From NCBI GenBank assembly GCA_947561395.2, contig OX387183.1:7621883-7685882 (forward strand): a stretch of 64,000 bases of DNA, in the 5' to 3' direction. The position numbers were made by a program, and so were the translations under genes. Origin of the DNA: Buxus sempervirens. Taxonomy: Eukaryota > Streptophyta > Magnoliopsida > Buxales > Buxaceae. Shown here piece after piece: positions 11,180 to 23,541 of this stretch (position 1 is its first letter; each line of letters opens with the position of its first letter). The notes under the pieces were generated by a model. That model was not told where the DNA came from. It did not search any database and saw nothing but the letters and a program-made list of their open reading frames with translations.

Positions 11180-11592
11180 TAGGGGCCATCTGGTATGGCT
11201 TCTAGATTGTGCATTCTAGATAATAAGTTGGATTTTGAAAATGAAGATTGTAAATGCTCATGGTTAGAATACGGAATCTTGTTTAGATATTTTAGATTTT
11301 AACATTTTTTTTAAGTGGGACCCACCACTATTAATAGCTCTTTATTACTTATGAGTAAATGGGACCCACTACCATTAATAGCTATTTAGTATTTGTGTTC
11401 AAATAAAACTTACTACTTTTTAAGTATCAAAATCTATAGAAACCTATCAAAAGATGATTCTAGTTTTTTGGTAGATTTTAGCATTTGCTTTTAAAATCAA
11501 ACTTTCAAAAACCCTATCAAACAATATAATGAACCTTGGTTTTTGGATTATGGTAGAATTTAGAAACTAGAAACCCCACCTAATGACGCCTA
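11180..11592. mobile_element. MITE-like element with imperfect terminal inverted repeats
   Basis: The left end TAGGGGCCATCTGGTATGG and the inverted right end TAGGCGTCATTAGGTGGGG pair over about 26 bases with several mismatches, both leading into TTCTAG. The 413-bp interior is AT-rich and non-coding. The pattern fits a hAT-type MITE, but I could not confirm a target-site duplication. Confidence 0.5.
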
Positions 11593-14240
11593 ATTTCTTA
11601 GAGATCAAATGTAAGCCAAAGGTAAGTAGCTAGGAGATACAAGTCGTTTTATTGATTTTGGACAAGCCATTTTATTGTCTTGTAAAATCACGTGACTGAA
11701 TTGTATAAGCGTAATCTTGGAAGGATTTGGCTGTAATAGTAAAATATCACTAAAATTTATTTATGTTGACAAAGGTATCTAAAACCTAAAACTCAGAACA
11801 TTGATGACTGAATTTTAATTAATTTTTAAAAGTATCACTAAAATTAATTTCTGCAAAAAATTACTCAGATGTTTGCTCGACTGGCATCCATTATTTCGAC
11901 GAGAGGTTGGCCGGACTCACAGCCATTATTGACTTCTTAACTTTGCTTTTGCTTTCGTCAACCTGGTTGCCCTGATAAGCATTTCGGTTTTGGCCCGATA
12001 CGCTGTTTGGCTGTTGGTTTGTTGCCCATTACATCGGCTTTGCTGTTGCAACTTTGAACTTGGATAGGTTTGTTCTATGAAAACTCTTAATAGTTTGGTA
12101 TTTGATTTCTGAACCCCAACTGTTACAGTACGTTTGGCTGGTTTAAGCATATATGGAAAACTTAAGGTTAAAACTATATTTTTGATAGAAGGAGATATAG
12201 AGATTAGTGTTACTGACCCCATTTTTATAAGAACTGGTTTATGATGATAATTAGCTGATTTAGCTCAAATCTATGCCGAAGGGATTGCATTACTTTGTGT
12301 ATGTCTCGGATCTAACATAAAAGTTTTGACTTACACAATGACTTAGGGTTGGTAAATGGGACCTAGGGTTGGTAACTGGGTAGGCTTGGCTTGGCTGCAT
12401 ACCACATAGTCCAAAAAATCTGTTGTGTGCCCCAATTGATTGTCCCTAAGCACCATATACCACATTATTCTTTTTCTGGAGAAGCATTTTCTACATTTTT
12501 GGAATAGGCCTTGGAATTCCTTACTTTTAAAAATATCAATACCTATCCATAGTCGAGCTGATTCATCCTTACTGTTTCTGAAAATCTTCTCTTCTTTTAT
12601 AGTGCTTCGTCCCTGTTGAGCAGTAGATTAATCCGGCTGCCCCACAAATGAAAATGCGTGTGCAAGTTATATACACTTTCAGAAACATGCAAATATAGCT
12701 TTGAGATTCCTATACTCTGATACAAGGTTTATGAACGGGGTCAAATTTATTTTATTTGTAGTGACTACAATTAGAGAGCATAGGTTCTTTATGAATATTT
12801 AAGTAAATTTGCAAATGAATTTTAACATGTTTAGATATCACAACCTGTTTTCTTTTCCTTAAAAAAATAAATCAAAATTTCAAATAAGATTTTTGCAAAC
12901 AATGGCTACAATTTGGGATTGATGCTGCGTTTGATGACTAGTGGTCTATTTTTCACAGTTGTTCAAGCCATATGCACATATCTGGTTTCAAATACGACAT
13001 GCCAAGTTGCCAACTAGTCACAAAAACTGAGTCTTCATAGAAGTTTTAAGAAATGAAGAATTAACCCAAAATTGAAAGAAGCTATTTCTGAGTTGTACAG
13101 AACATAGTGACAAAACCAGATAATAAGCAATAGACATATAAAAACTGAATTATTTTGGTTTGGTTTTGTATTGAAATTAAAATGTCACCAAACCGCATTG
13201 AAACCCGAATAACATATGGATATATGCAATTATTTAAGTTCATATTATAATTTTATTTAATATTTAATTATTTATTAATAACATCCACATTCATGCTCCG
13301 TCACATGAAATCTCTCCTTAACGCCTTTATTCAGAATCGGCTCAGACGATGTGGGACTAAGGCAGTGGGACTAAGTTGCCTTAGTCCCACGTATGATGCC
13401 GATTTCTTAAAAAGGCCTTAAAGGGCCCATTTGGCCTGTTGACTTAATAGGCCCAACCATAATGGCGAACCAATTTAAATGCCGAGCCCAATTTAACCAA
13501 CCTATTTAAATGCCTATCTCCAGACCAAAACTGAACTAAATCTAAATTTGGTTTGGTTCAGTTTGGTTTAGGGTTTTATATTTTGAATTGGTTTGGTTTT
13601 TGGTTTGATAGTTTTGGTTTTTATTTCGGTCCAGTTCGGTTTTGGGTTGATGTTCAATTTTCTTGGTTTGGTCTTGGATTGAGCTCAACCAGGACCGAAC
13701 CGGCCCGAGTTGCACCCCTAAGTGTAACAGTACGTTTGGCTCAAGTTCTTCAAGAGTTGGTTTGAGCTTGTGCTGGTTTAGGCATATATTGAACAATTTT
13801 TAGGTTGCAAGTGGCCGGATGGAACGCTGAGTTTACCTTTTTCAACCCTACAAATCAATTGTGTCTAACTGTTTTCTTTTAAATTGGATTGGTGTGATTT
13901 GTTTTCAGGTTTTGTCTTGCTGAGTGGATTTCAGATGTACAAGAAGCACTCAACAAAATAAAGAACCCACTCAGTCTAATTCGCTGAATGGAAAAGCTAA
14001 CGCTTATATGTACAACTGAAGGTTAAAATTATATTTTTGATAGAGTGGGATACGGAGAAAAAATTTGTATTAGTAACCCCATTTTGATAAGAACTGGCTA
14101 ATGATAATAATTAGCTCAAATTTATGCCAAAGGTTTGCATTACTTTCTTTATATATCGGATCCAACATAGAAGTTTGATTTACACAATGACTTAGTAACA
14201 GTCAACCAATCCCACTAACATCATAAAATAGAGAGCATCA
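11593..14240. other. Non-coding; remnants of duplicated CNL 3' flank
   Basis: Segments near 12100-12340 and 13730-14235 match 31930-32430 (shared phrases such as AACTATATTTTTGATAG, AATTAGCTCAAAT, ATCGGATCCAACATA). The segment 12420-12640 matches 33510-33760. The matched sequence lies 3' of the CNL gene, so this is a diverged duplicate of its non-coding flank. About 13100-13720 is rich in GGTTTGGTTT/CCGAACC motifs and ends GAGTTGCACCCCTA, which resembles a hAT-type MITE end that also appears at 31850-31915. No coding sequence is seen. Confidence 0.6.
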
Positions 14241-14248
14241 TATTCATC

Positions 14249-14917
14249 CAGAGGTGGCAATTGCAACCCGTGACCCACCAACCTGTCCGGTCTTAGGCAT
14301 TGTTTGGGTTAACTGTTCAACCCGCGGGTTGGGTTTGGGTCATAAATTTTCAACCCAATTATAAATGAGTTGGGTTAGGGTTTGACCCCTCAACCCGAAA
14401 TGACCTGATTACAATCCGATTATTTGTGTAATAGAAGTTTGAAACATTATACTAATAATAGTTGTGGCTACTCAACCTTTCCTCTTTTCATATATATAAT
14501 GACAAAGGATAAAATGAATAAAGACTTTCTGCATATAAATATTTCAAATTTCTTAGCCTTTATTAATATAAATTGAGGCTTTGATAACAAGTAAAGTCTT
14601 GTAAGACTTTATTATTATGTTTTAGTTCTTTTCTTTATGTTATTTTAGTTTTCTCTTAATGATTGTTGTGTTATTAAGTTTGTTTGGTGTGCTTTAATAT
14701 TAGAAGGAATTAAAAATAGAATTTGCATAGACTTTGAAATCAAAATGAATTAAATTTTTTAACTTTTAGTAGTAATTTAAATTATTTAAATGGATTGGCA
14801 GGTTGAAGTGGGTTGGGTTAGGTTTGGGATATTCCAACCCATTTATTAAACGGGCGGACTCGGGTTGAGCCTTAGCTTGTTAACCCCCTACATCAACCCG
14901 ACCCATTGCCACCTCTA
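14249..14917. mobile_element. Non-autonomous hAT-like element
   Basis: The ends CAGAGGTGGCAATTGCAACCCG and, inverted, TAGAGGTGGCAATGGGTCGGG are characteristic of plant hAT MITEs. The flanking octamers TATTCATC (14241-14248) and TACTCAAC (14918-14925) agree at 6 of 8 bases, an aged 8-bp TSD. The related segment near 32430 lacks the insert, so it arrived after the CNL-flank duplication. The interior is AT-rich with GGGTT-type motifs and no coding capacity. Confidence 0.7.
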
Positions 14918-14925
14918 TACTCAAC

Positions 14926-16830
14926 CACATCAATATATTTTCAAGATCTTGGCCAAAAAAAGCTATTTCTCTAAACAGTCCTATGAATTTGAATTTTCCT
15001 TTTTTTTTTTTTAAATTTTGTTTAATTCACATAAATCATTTTAAATAAAAAACCAAAAAAATGTGCTACCAGGACTAGGGACCCAGGGTTGGTAATTGGG
15101 CGGGCTTGGCCTGCCGACTACATTTCAGAGCTACTAATCCCGTCAAAGACAACTTGTAATTTTTTTTTTTTTCCAATAATGAAATATATTATTTTATAAT
15201 ATAAGAAGAATATAGAAATAAGAGATACTGAAAATCTTTATTCAAGCACTTTAAATATACATATTATATATAAAAGCATATTTTTAAATATTAATTATAA
15301 TATATGGTGTGAACATTTGGGCCGACCCAAAAGTTCCCCTGCATGATCGCTACCCAAAAATTTATCGGGCTGACCTTGCGGACAACCAATGGATGACTAA
15401 GCTGTCCAAGAACAGGCCGGTCATCTTGATCAAGGTGGACCCTCCAGACCATTAACGATCCTAATAAAGCGTAAAAAAAAATTCAATTTCTGCAATAATA
15501 TGTATAAAACAAATAATAATCGTTTGGCAATATATAGTAACGGAGTGCACGTTTAGTACATATGTAGATAAAAAGGTTAGAATACGTAAGGGATTATAAT
15601 TTGTTGATAATTTGTTGAAGGATATCTTTTGGAAAGTGGAAAATGAAAAATGGAGATTATTATCAGAAAGGAAGTTTTTGTTTGGCACACGCTTTCTAAG
15701 GGATCATTCGTTTTATTGTAGGTATGCAGTTAATAAGAGTTTAGTATATGTAAGGCTTAAAATTTGTTAAAAGGTATTTTTTGGAAAGTAAAAAGTAAAA
15801 TGACAAATCAACCCTTATAAAAATATAAGACAATATTATATTATGAGATTGTTTTAGGAAAAAAAAATTAATTAGTTTTGGCATGCTTCCCAAGCCGATG
15901 TTCTCTTTAATATTTATTTATTATATGTACGAGCAAAAGACCTCTGCACCAAAAAAAAAAAATTTTAAAAAGGAGAGAGAGAGAGAGAGAAGAGAGAGAG
16001 CAAGTATTCAGCTCATACCCAAGGACAAGGACCAATAGCAGCTTTGGTACCAAGATAGAAAAAAAAGGCTATACTAGCATTTGGAACAAAATGGCCTCAA
16101 CATGGCTTAGAGAGCTTTAGACCACCATCTCTTCCCAAAATATCTTTCCTTTGTTTTCAGTTCTTCTAAAGTGGTTGCATGCAAAAATTCAAATGTTAAT
16201 TATTGTAAGAGCAGTAGCAAGAAGTAGAACAATCTTATAATACAGTAATAGAAATTTCAAAAGCTGATGGAAATTCTGCAACTCATAGGCTGAAGTTATA
16301 ATATTGCACTGGTTGTCGTCACCAAATTAATTAACCATGTAATAGAGAGTCCTTGCGACAAAAGAGCTATAAACAAGGGAATATTAACTAATGCTAACTC
16401 AAGAAAATAATATAGGATTAACAAAGTCAAATACACACACATCAAAGACCATTATTAGATGTCAATAATTTGCTCTGCCAGTTTGTTAGTTTAATTAAAA
16501 AGGGATGTTAAAAGCGAATCTCAACAAAGTAAAATTAAAAGAAAGAGAAGTTCATGTCTTTTGCCTTACCAGTTTGTTCATATTTCATGAAATTTGGTCC
16601 CTGTTCCAACCAGCAGACGATGTTATACTTACTAGGGAAATAGATAGATAAAGAAAGTAGATATCCTAAAATTATCAAATAAAGAGAATGTGGGATACTA
16701 ATAAACAAACATACTGATGGGCCTGGAATCTAATTCCAACGATTGAAAACGAGAGAAGGGACAAGAAACAACATACCAGAAAAGTTAGATGTCAATGAAC
16801 TCGAAGAATTAATCCTCATCAGGCGGTGAA
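14926..16830. other. Non-coding; CNL 3' flank remnant at its right end
   Basis: From about 15960 to 16830 the sequence runs parallel to 35000-35760, including CAGCTTTGGTACCAA, CACCATCTCTTCCCA, TTTCATGAAATTTGG and AATTCCAACGATT. At 35752 the matching copy enters the 3' end of CNL coding sequence, but here the match stops and copia-element sequence follows. 14926-15950 shows AT-rich sequence without recognisable genes. Confidence 0.6.
15970..16001. repeat. (GA)n microsatellite
   Basis: A run of GA dinucleotides with one interruption. Confidence 0.85.
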
Positions 16831-17118
16831 TGCTCAAGGATGCTCTTTTTTGGGACATGTATTGAAACTTGTGTGCTGCAGTTTTTAAACTCTATTAATA
16901 GCCTAGTTTATTATATTTAGACTATGCTGTTTATTAGGTAATCTTGGAAGTTGTCTTGATCTTGGAAGTTGTCTTGATTAATGCTGTTGTAAGTTACAAG
17001 ATTTCTTTATATATCTCTATGTTTGGAAGTGTAACCAAGAGATTAATTAGAATCAATCAAACAAGTTGTTGATTGAAGTCACTCTGCATTTCTCTGTTTT
17101 CCATCGTTCTCCAACAAT

Positions 17119-17130
17119 TGGTATCAGAGC
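17119..17130 (+). other. Copia primer binding site (initiator Met tRNA type)
   Basis: TGGTATCAGAGC lies two bases after the LTR end AACA, the standard plant copia primer site. Confidence 0.88.
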
Positions 17131-17339
17131 TGCCAGGTTGATTTGAACGGTCGTTAATAGCTAATCTCGGAGCATCTACAACAGTTCCCATCTTTGGTGG
17201 TGAGAACTATGATTATTGGGGCATCAAAATGAAAACCTTCTTCCTATCTCAAGATCTCTGGGATGTGGTAGAAAATGGTTTTTCAACCCCTGTAGAATGA
17301 ACTTCAGATCCTGCTCAACTCAAACAAGAAAAAAGTAAG

Positions 17340-18550
17340 TGTAAGGTTTATTTTGTATTGGCTTCAATTCCGTGTCAAAAAGGTTGTATTAAAGTGGTTA
17401 ATGCTTTTGGGTAGGTTTTATGTGATGTGGTTCAAACGGGGTTAAGGTCGGGGCAAAATTGGTAAAGCATCGACCAACGTTCGATGAACGTTCGACCGTT
17501 GAGGTTCCACAGAGAAACCCGAGAGCAGCGTTCGCCTCACGTTCTCTGAACGTTCGACCGTTGGTGTTCCACAGACAAACCCGAGAGCAGCGTTCGCCTC
17601 ACGTTCGTTGAACGTTCGACCGTTAGTGTTCCACAGAGAAACCAGAGAGTAGCGTTCGCCTCACGTTCTCTGAACGTTCGACCGTTGGTCTTCCACAGAG
17701 AAACCAGAGAACAACGTTCACCTCACGTTCGCTGCACGTTCGACCGTTGGTGTTCACAGAGAAACCCGAGAGCAGCGTTCGCTGCACGTTCTCTGGTCGT
17801 TCGAAGGAGAAGAGGAAAAGTGAGTTTTTATATCGAACGTTCGAGCCGCGTTCGCTAAGCGTTCGAACGTTCGTAAACAAACTTCTATTTTAGAAATCCG
17901 ATCTTTTCTGATTTGTTTCCTTTTCGTTCCCTTCTTTCTCTTAACCTATTTAAGGAGTGTCTAGCCTATTATGAGGGTTACCCAAGACGTTTTAGAGAAC
18001 CCTAAAAACGTGTGCAAGAGAGAGAGATCTTCTTCCTCTTTCCTCTTCTTCTTTGAGCCATCAAAACCAGTCTTCTTCTTTCTTTTCTACCTTGGAGTTC
18101 CGGGTTGAAGAGTTTGCTCGTGGAAGTTCCTACGGTTGTTGAGCGAGTTCGTTTGGCACTTCACTAAGGAGATATTCAGAGTTCTGAATCGTTGCAAGGA
18201 TGCAAATCTGAAGAGTTCTTCATATATTTACATTGTGAGTCAGAGTCATTGTTGGGTCGTCTGAACCACTTTTGTAAGTCTTTTTCTTATAGTGATTTCC
18301 AGAGGTGGCACCTCGTAGCCCGGAGGGTTTTTCTCTTTGAGAGTTCTCTTAGAGTTTTCCCTTCGTCACCAAATTGCTTGTGTTGTCTCTTCTCTATTTT
18401 GCAATTGTGTGTGATGAATTGATATTTGTTCAGACTTGTGCATGCCTATTAATTAAGAACTTGTTTTTAATTGATAGATTTTTTATTCCGCAATCGGTTT
18501 CACCTATTCACCCCCCTCTAGGTGATTTAGAGTCTAAACTGTGTTTTTCA
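17340..18550 (+). mobile_element. Solo LTR of a Sirevirus-like copia element
   Basis: The 1,211-bp sequence starts TGTAAGG and ends TTTTTCA, flanked by the 5-bp TSD GTAAG (17335-17339 and 18551-18555). It is the same LTR family as 23542-24700 (opposite orientation), including the 62-bp minisatellite. No internal region remains, so it is a solo LTR. It sits inside the gag of the older copia fragment. Confidence 0.9.
17504..17815 (+). repeat. 62-bp minisatellite inside the LTR
   Basis: The phrase GTTCCACAGAGAAACCCGAG recurs with starts at 17504, 17566, 17628, 17690 and 17752, an exact 62-base period. Each unit contains GAACGTTCGACCGTTG, so the array is dense in AACGTT and CGTTCGAACG palindromes. 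The LTR at 23542-24700 has about four units at the same period. Confidence 0.93.
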
Positions 18551-18799
18551 GTAAGGATGCCAAGGCTTTGTTCATACTACAACAAGCTGTGAGTGAATCC
18601 ATTTTTCCTAGATTGATGAGGGCTACCACTTCAAATGCAGCTTGGGAAATTCTGCAGTTGGAGTTTCAAGGAAATACTAAAATAAAAGTAATCAAGCTTC
18701 AAGGATTAAGAAGAGAGCTTGAAAACTTAAAAATGAAGGAATCAGAAAATGCAAAAGATTATTGATTGAAGTTGTCAATCAAATGTGTGCCTATGGTGA

Positions 18800-19385
18800 C
18801 ACTACAAGAAAATTTGCATTTAATAACAGTTGGCAGTAACGTTTATAATTTAAATGCAACAATAAACTATAATTAGTAACCATTTTTATAAACTGCTACT
18901 AATTATATTATTAATGTTTATTTGTAATGGTTTTGTTTTTAAAAGCTACTATAACCATAATTTAGTAACAATTTTAATAGTAATTGCTGCTACAGTTATC
19001 AGCTACCGCTACTTTTTACGCTATTTAAAACTCGCGCGACCATGCTCTTCGTGCCTATGGTCGACATTGAAAACCTCTGTTATTTCTTTTCTCAACCTAA
19101 CTTATATCTCCGGCCATGGAGGTTTGCAAACCTAATCGATATCTCCTGCAATTCATTTCTCAACCTAATCGATCTCCCGTAAATCTTCTCTCTGGTCGAC
19201 ATGGCATAATCAACATCTCCAGCGTTGTAAAGCACTTTCTTCTCAGATCAAAGTCTGGCGCACATTGCAAAACCCTCTCTTCTTCACTTTCTTCTCAGCT
19301 TTCAATCTGGCGTACATTGCAAACATTTGCAACGGACTTTTTTCTCCACCAATAAGAGATTTTCCTTCGAATTTGCCATTTGCTA
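18800..19385 (+). mobile_element. CACTA (En/Spm) element, one end only
   Basis: It starts with the CACTA terminal repeat CACTACAAGAAAA and continues with about 330 bases closely similar to the start of the complete element at 55908, including the GTAGCTACTATAACC-type subterminal motifs. It is inserted in copia gag sequence. No matching right end was found. It gives way near 19385-19420 to Sirevirus-like gag. Confidence 0.82.
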
Positions 19386-20477
19386 CTTCTTGCCAGTTGC
19401 CGCTCCTTTTCCCACTAATTGTTTCTTTTCTTTTAAGCACTCCCTAAACAATTTATCATAAGCATCTTGAAGGCTTTCCTCATCATCATCAGACTCATCA
19501 TGAGAACCAATTGCATTCTCACTTGGTGGAAAGTCTTCATAGTTGCTAGAGTCACCACTCCCAACAATAGAGGTGAAAGCCATGTAATTTTGACTTTCCT
19601 CTGTTTTGGAGTCCTCACTAGCCCTATCAGATGCACTCTCATCAGAAAGAGTGGCATTCATGGCTTTCCCTTGAAGCTTCTTAAATGTGGGACACTCCGA
19701 CCTAATATGACCAAAACCCTGACACTCATGACATCTGATTTGTTGAAGTTTTTGCAACCTAGAGTCCTTAGGATGTTTGGACTCCCTAGATTCAGATTTG
19801 ATTTTTGGCTTTTGATCTCTACCACTAGAACTCCCCTTGGATTTATACCTCTCATTTTCACTCCTTGGTTTCCTCCTTCTAAACATTTTCCTAAAGTTCT
19901 TTACCAAAAGGGCAATATTTTCATCTCCCATGGATTCCTCACTAGAATCATTATAAGCCTTTTCTTTACTAGATTTGAGAGCTATAGACTTATTTTTCTT
20001 AGTAGGAGGCAAAGTGAGTTCATAGGTTTGAATTGATCCTATGAGATCTTCAACCCTAATACCATTAATATCCTTACTTTCTTCTATAGCAGTCACTTTG
20101 GGTCTATATTTTTCAGGAAGAGACCTAAGGATTTTTCTAACCACTCTATTAGGAGGAATTCTTTCACCAAGATTAAAACTAGAGTTCGCTATATCACTTA
20201 GTTTAGCATAGAAGGAATCAAAGGATTCATCTTCTCCCATTTTTAGTTCTTCAAACCTAGTGATAAGCATTTGTAATTTTGAGTTTTTCACAAGGACAGT
20301 TCCCTGATGAGTGGTTTGAAAAATTTCCCAAATTTCTTTGCTGGTTTGACAAGTAGACACCCGTTTGAATTCATCAGCAGAGATTGCACTAAAAAGTGCA
20401 TTGACACCCTTAGAGTTGTAGTTAACATCAATTAACTCTTCTCTAGTATAGCTATCTGGGTCTTTGGGTTTTGTCTC

Positions 20478-23341
20478 TGTAGACACCCAAAAATTGCACG
20501 ATTTTTGATAAATCTTGAAGGAGAGAAATATTTTATTGAATTTTCAATTCTTAGCATTGGTTTAAGATCCTTAACCCATTTGAATCCAAAGCCGCAAAGG
20601 AAAAGGCCCGAATTCAATCTTTTATGCAAAGTCAAACTTTTTCGGGTTGAATTTTGTTGACTTTTGACCCCAGAAAATGAAATACTTTTTAAAGCAAGAT
20701 TTGAAGATAATTTTTCCCGGTAATCAGGTTTTTAGCAATATTATTGCATAAATGAATTTTTTGAGATTTTTAATCTTGACGAATACCTTTGTATCAACAT
20801 GTTGAATCTTTTTACCGGACCTGAAAAACCGAAATTTAGCCTGGAACTGGAAAGTTGACTTTTTATTCACTTGGAATTTGGGTCTGGAAATATTTTTAAT
20901 GGATTCAAATGGGGGGGGGTGTTTGCTTATTTACATGTAATATCTTAAGTAAATGGAGATTAAAAAATACGAGGACATTTACTTAAACGATATTACATGT
21001 AAATAAGCCTGGCCTGTGCAGCTAAGGCTCAAAACCAACCAAAAGTGTTCTGACCGTGGTATATGTGCGGTTTTTGAGAATTTGGTCTGAACCGCACTGC
21101 ATGTACGGTTGCAACCGCATACACAGCACGGTTGATGTTCATGCTTGTTGCGTGAGCTGCCACGTGGCTTCCGGAAGCTTCGGCCGTTGAGACACGTCGA
21201 CAGCAATCATAGCGAGCGTAACTGAATTGAACCGTCCTGTATGTGCGGTTGAGATGAATTTGCATAGAAACCGCACATATAGGACGGTTCTGTAGAAACC
21301 ACACTGAGTATACGGTTTTGGCTGTTTCGTGCATTTGCGAAAAGGCTCGATCTCTGAGCCTTATTTACGCACATTACCTCTCTCTCAGGGACTTGAATTC
21401 CCTATTTCACCCTCCGAAACTTGCTGAATTACTCCAATTCAAGCCTTGGAGGAGAATTGGAATAATCTAGAAGGCCTTTTTGGCCTACCCTTGGGACTCT
21501 TCTACCCTTGACTTGGCCTATAAATAGAGGGGTCCTCCTCTTGTAAATGGCTGAGAATTTGAAGCTTGGAGGCTCTGGAAGAAGGGGGAAAACTCTGCTG
21601 GATTGCTGCCTCAACTGTTCAAGCTACCAAAGGTAAAGCTCCATTTGGTTTTCTAGCTTCCTCTTTACTTTTCCAACAATCTCTCCTTCTACCTTTCTGT
21701 AGTGTAAGGCCTTGGTGATTGCTTGTAGCCCCAAACCACATCCAAAGTACCTGGGAATCCTCTCTAGCCGTAAAACGTGAAGAGAGAGCCTGGGGAAAAA
21801 GATGTTGGAATGGACCCTCTAGGCTTAGAACCTACTTTGAATGGCATGTTGATCTTATGATAATTTTGTGCTTGATGTGATTTTGATTTGCATATGGAGA
21901 GGATGCAGGGATCCATGCTTTCAATAGCAATGGATCCCAATCTTCTCCTAGAAATGTGATTTTCCACACCTCTTCACACACTTTTCACTTTTTACATCAA
22001 ATAGGCTAGATCTTGGACTTTCCATGTTCAATATGGAAAATCTGAGACCCCAGACCTCAGAATGAATTTTAGAACTTCATGAGATAGTTTTGGTTGATTT
22101 TTGAGGTTTTGGTCGAATCCACATGCACACATGCACTGGTTTCCTTGTTTCCTCTTCAAAAACTTCAAAGCAGGGCAGATCTGTGGCCTGTCTTGGAATG
22201 CTTATAACTTCATCCTCCGGATGAATTTTTGAGTGATTCTAAAGACATGTGATAGATTGGAAGGCCTATTTAATATCTGGAAATTTTCGTCCACTTCCAT
22301 GTAGCCAATTTTTGACACCATCTCTTCAAAGTTTGTAAGACAGTTCAGCCCAGATTGCTGAACTTGCCGCTTTGATGGTGCACTATTTGCTCAGTTTTAA
22401 TCCGTTTCCTATGATTCCAGTTTCTGAGTTTTCTTTGAGAAGTCTATTTTCATTTCCAATTGGTTTCAGCAGATTTCAATCTGTTTTGTGCCTTAGGTGT
22501 TCAATTGACTCAGAGGTGCTCGCTGGCATAGTCCAGAGCTCATCTGTGGTCTTTTAGGCCTGTTCAAGAGAGCACACAAGTCACATCCGGATAGAGATTG
22601 GTGTGAGGTTTTTTTCTTTGGAAAGAGGGCACTACATACTTCCTCCATACCAATTTTTATGGAATTTTAGTGAGCCAAACTCCACGAATAGGACTTTGAA
22701 AATGCCTATTCATCGCTTTTTCCAAGTTATAGCAGTAGATTTCAGATGTGGATTTCTCTTTAGTTTTGAATCGGATCGAGCTGAAATTTTTACTGTATAC
22801 TCTAATATATACCAGTTTTCAAATGGCTTTGATTTTTTTGATTTAGATTTAAATTGAATGAGTTATGGTTTATCAAAGCTTTCAAGCTCTTTTGACCAAA
22901 TTTCTCCAGATTTGCCTTGGCTTGATTTTCTTCATTTTTACTTGGATTTCGCTTCACTCATGAGGTTTTAGAAGTGATGAATCCACGAAGAGAGTCTAAA
23001 CTCATTAGACTTCTCATGTAGAAGGGTCACACACATTGTGCTTATTAAGCACCTCTTTGTTTATTTTACTAGCAAACAATTTATAGCATAAGCAAACATG
23101 TGGTAACCGTCTTAGACGGATGAGTGGGGGTGCCTAATACTTTCCCCCGCTTATAAATAATTCCCCGTACCCAATCTCTGGATTTTTCCTCATCTTAGAG
23201 CCACTTTGGCTCTATTTGACATCTATGAACCTTTTGGTGCCCATTCACACCCTAAGATGGATGGTGGCGACTCTTTACATTTATTGATCCCCGCGTGACG
23301 ATATCGGAAGTCATCAGGGATGACATTTCCATGTCTCACAG
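20478..23341. mobile_element. Probable solo LTR (gypsy-like) inside copia gag
   Basis: The 2,864-bp block starts TGTAGACACCC and ends TGTCTCACA, flanked by GTCTC at 20473-20477 and 23342-23346. The end region has CCATTCACACCC and GGTGGCGACTC motifs familiar from long plant gypsy LTRs. I see no polyprotein and no internal LTR pair, so a solo LTR is the simplest reading. Its orientation is not proven. Confidence 0.68.
20924..21008. repeat. Inverted repeat (hairpin) within the solo LTR
   Basis: TTGCTTATTTACATGTAATA near 20924 pairs with TATTACATGTAAATAAGC ending near 21008, with the extra pairing AGTAAATG/CATTTACT inside. The stem is about 28 bp with a short loop and sits next to a run of nine G. 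The following 300 bases repeat ACCGCAC/GTGCGGT motifs in both directions. Confidence 0.75.
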
Positions 23342-23527
23342 TCTCACCATCTATAATCACAGTTGGAGGATTCCATCCTCTCTCAACACTTCCCCAAACT
23401 TTTTCATCTATAGCCTTCAGATAGGCTCTCATTCTAACTTTCCAGTAGGCATAATTGCTGCCATCAAAGAAGGGTGGGGCAGTGGAGGACTTGTCCATGA
23501 CTAACAGAGTCAAGGATCTGGTTACCC

Positions 23528-23539
23528 GCTCTGATACCA
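23528..23539 (-). other. Copia primer binding site
   Basis: The minus strand reads TGGTATCAGAGC two bases from the LTR end at 23542, the initiator Met tRNA type. Confidence 0.9.
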
Positions 23540-23541
23540 AT

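Larger units (their letters stand above)
16850..18799 (+). mobile_element. Ty1/copia fragment: LTR end, primer site and gag start
   Basis: About 16850-17116 looks like the 3' part of an LTR, ending TCTCCAACA. The left LTR border was not found. The primer site TGGTATCAGAGC (initiator Met tRNA type) is at 17119-17130. Gag sequence follows (PIFGGENYDYWGIKMKTFF near 17185, then AAWEILQLEFQGN near 18640), typical of copia UBN2 gag. A solo LTR is inserted at 17340-18550 and a CACTA end at 18800. The rest of the element is missing; it is a broken fragment. Confidence 0.78.

Noticed and set aside
13100-13720. GGTTTGG-rich stretch as a complete hAT MITE
   Set aside because: The right end GAGTTGCACCCCTA is convincing, but no inverted left end or 8-bp duplication was found.
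17504-17815. Regular repeat resembling a CRISPR array
   Set aside because: The whole 62-base unit is repeated without unique spacers, it lies in a plant LTR, and no cas genes exist.
18192-18422. 76-residue frame, also at 23669-23899 on the other strand
   Set aside because: Both copies lie in the same LTR family in opposite orientation; conservation comes from the repeat, not from a gene.
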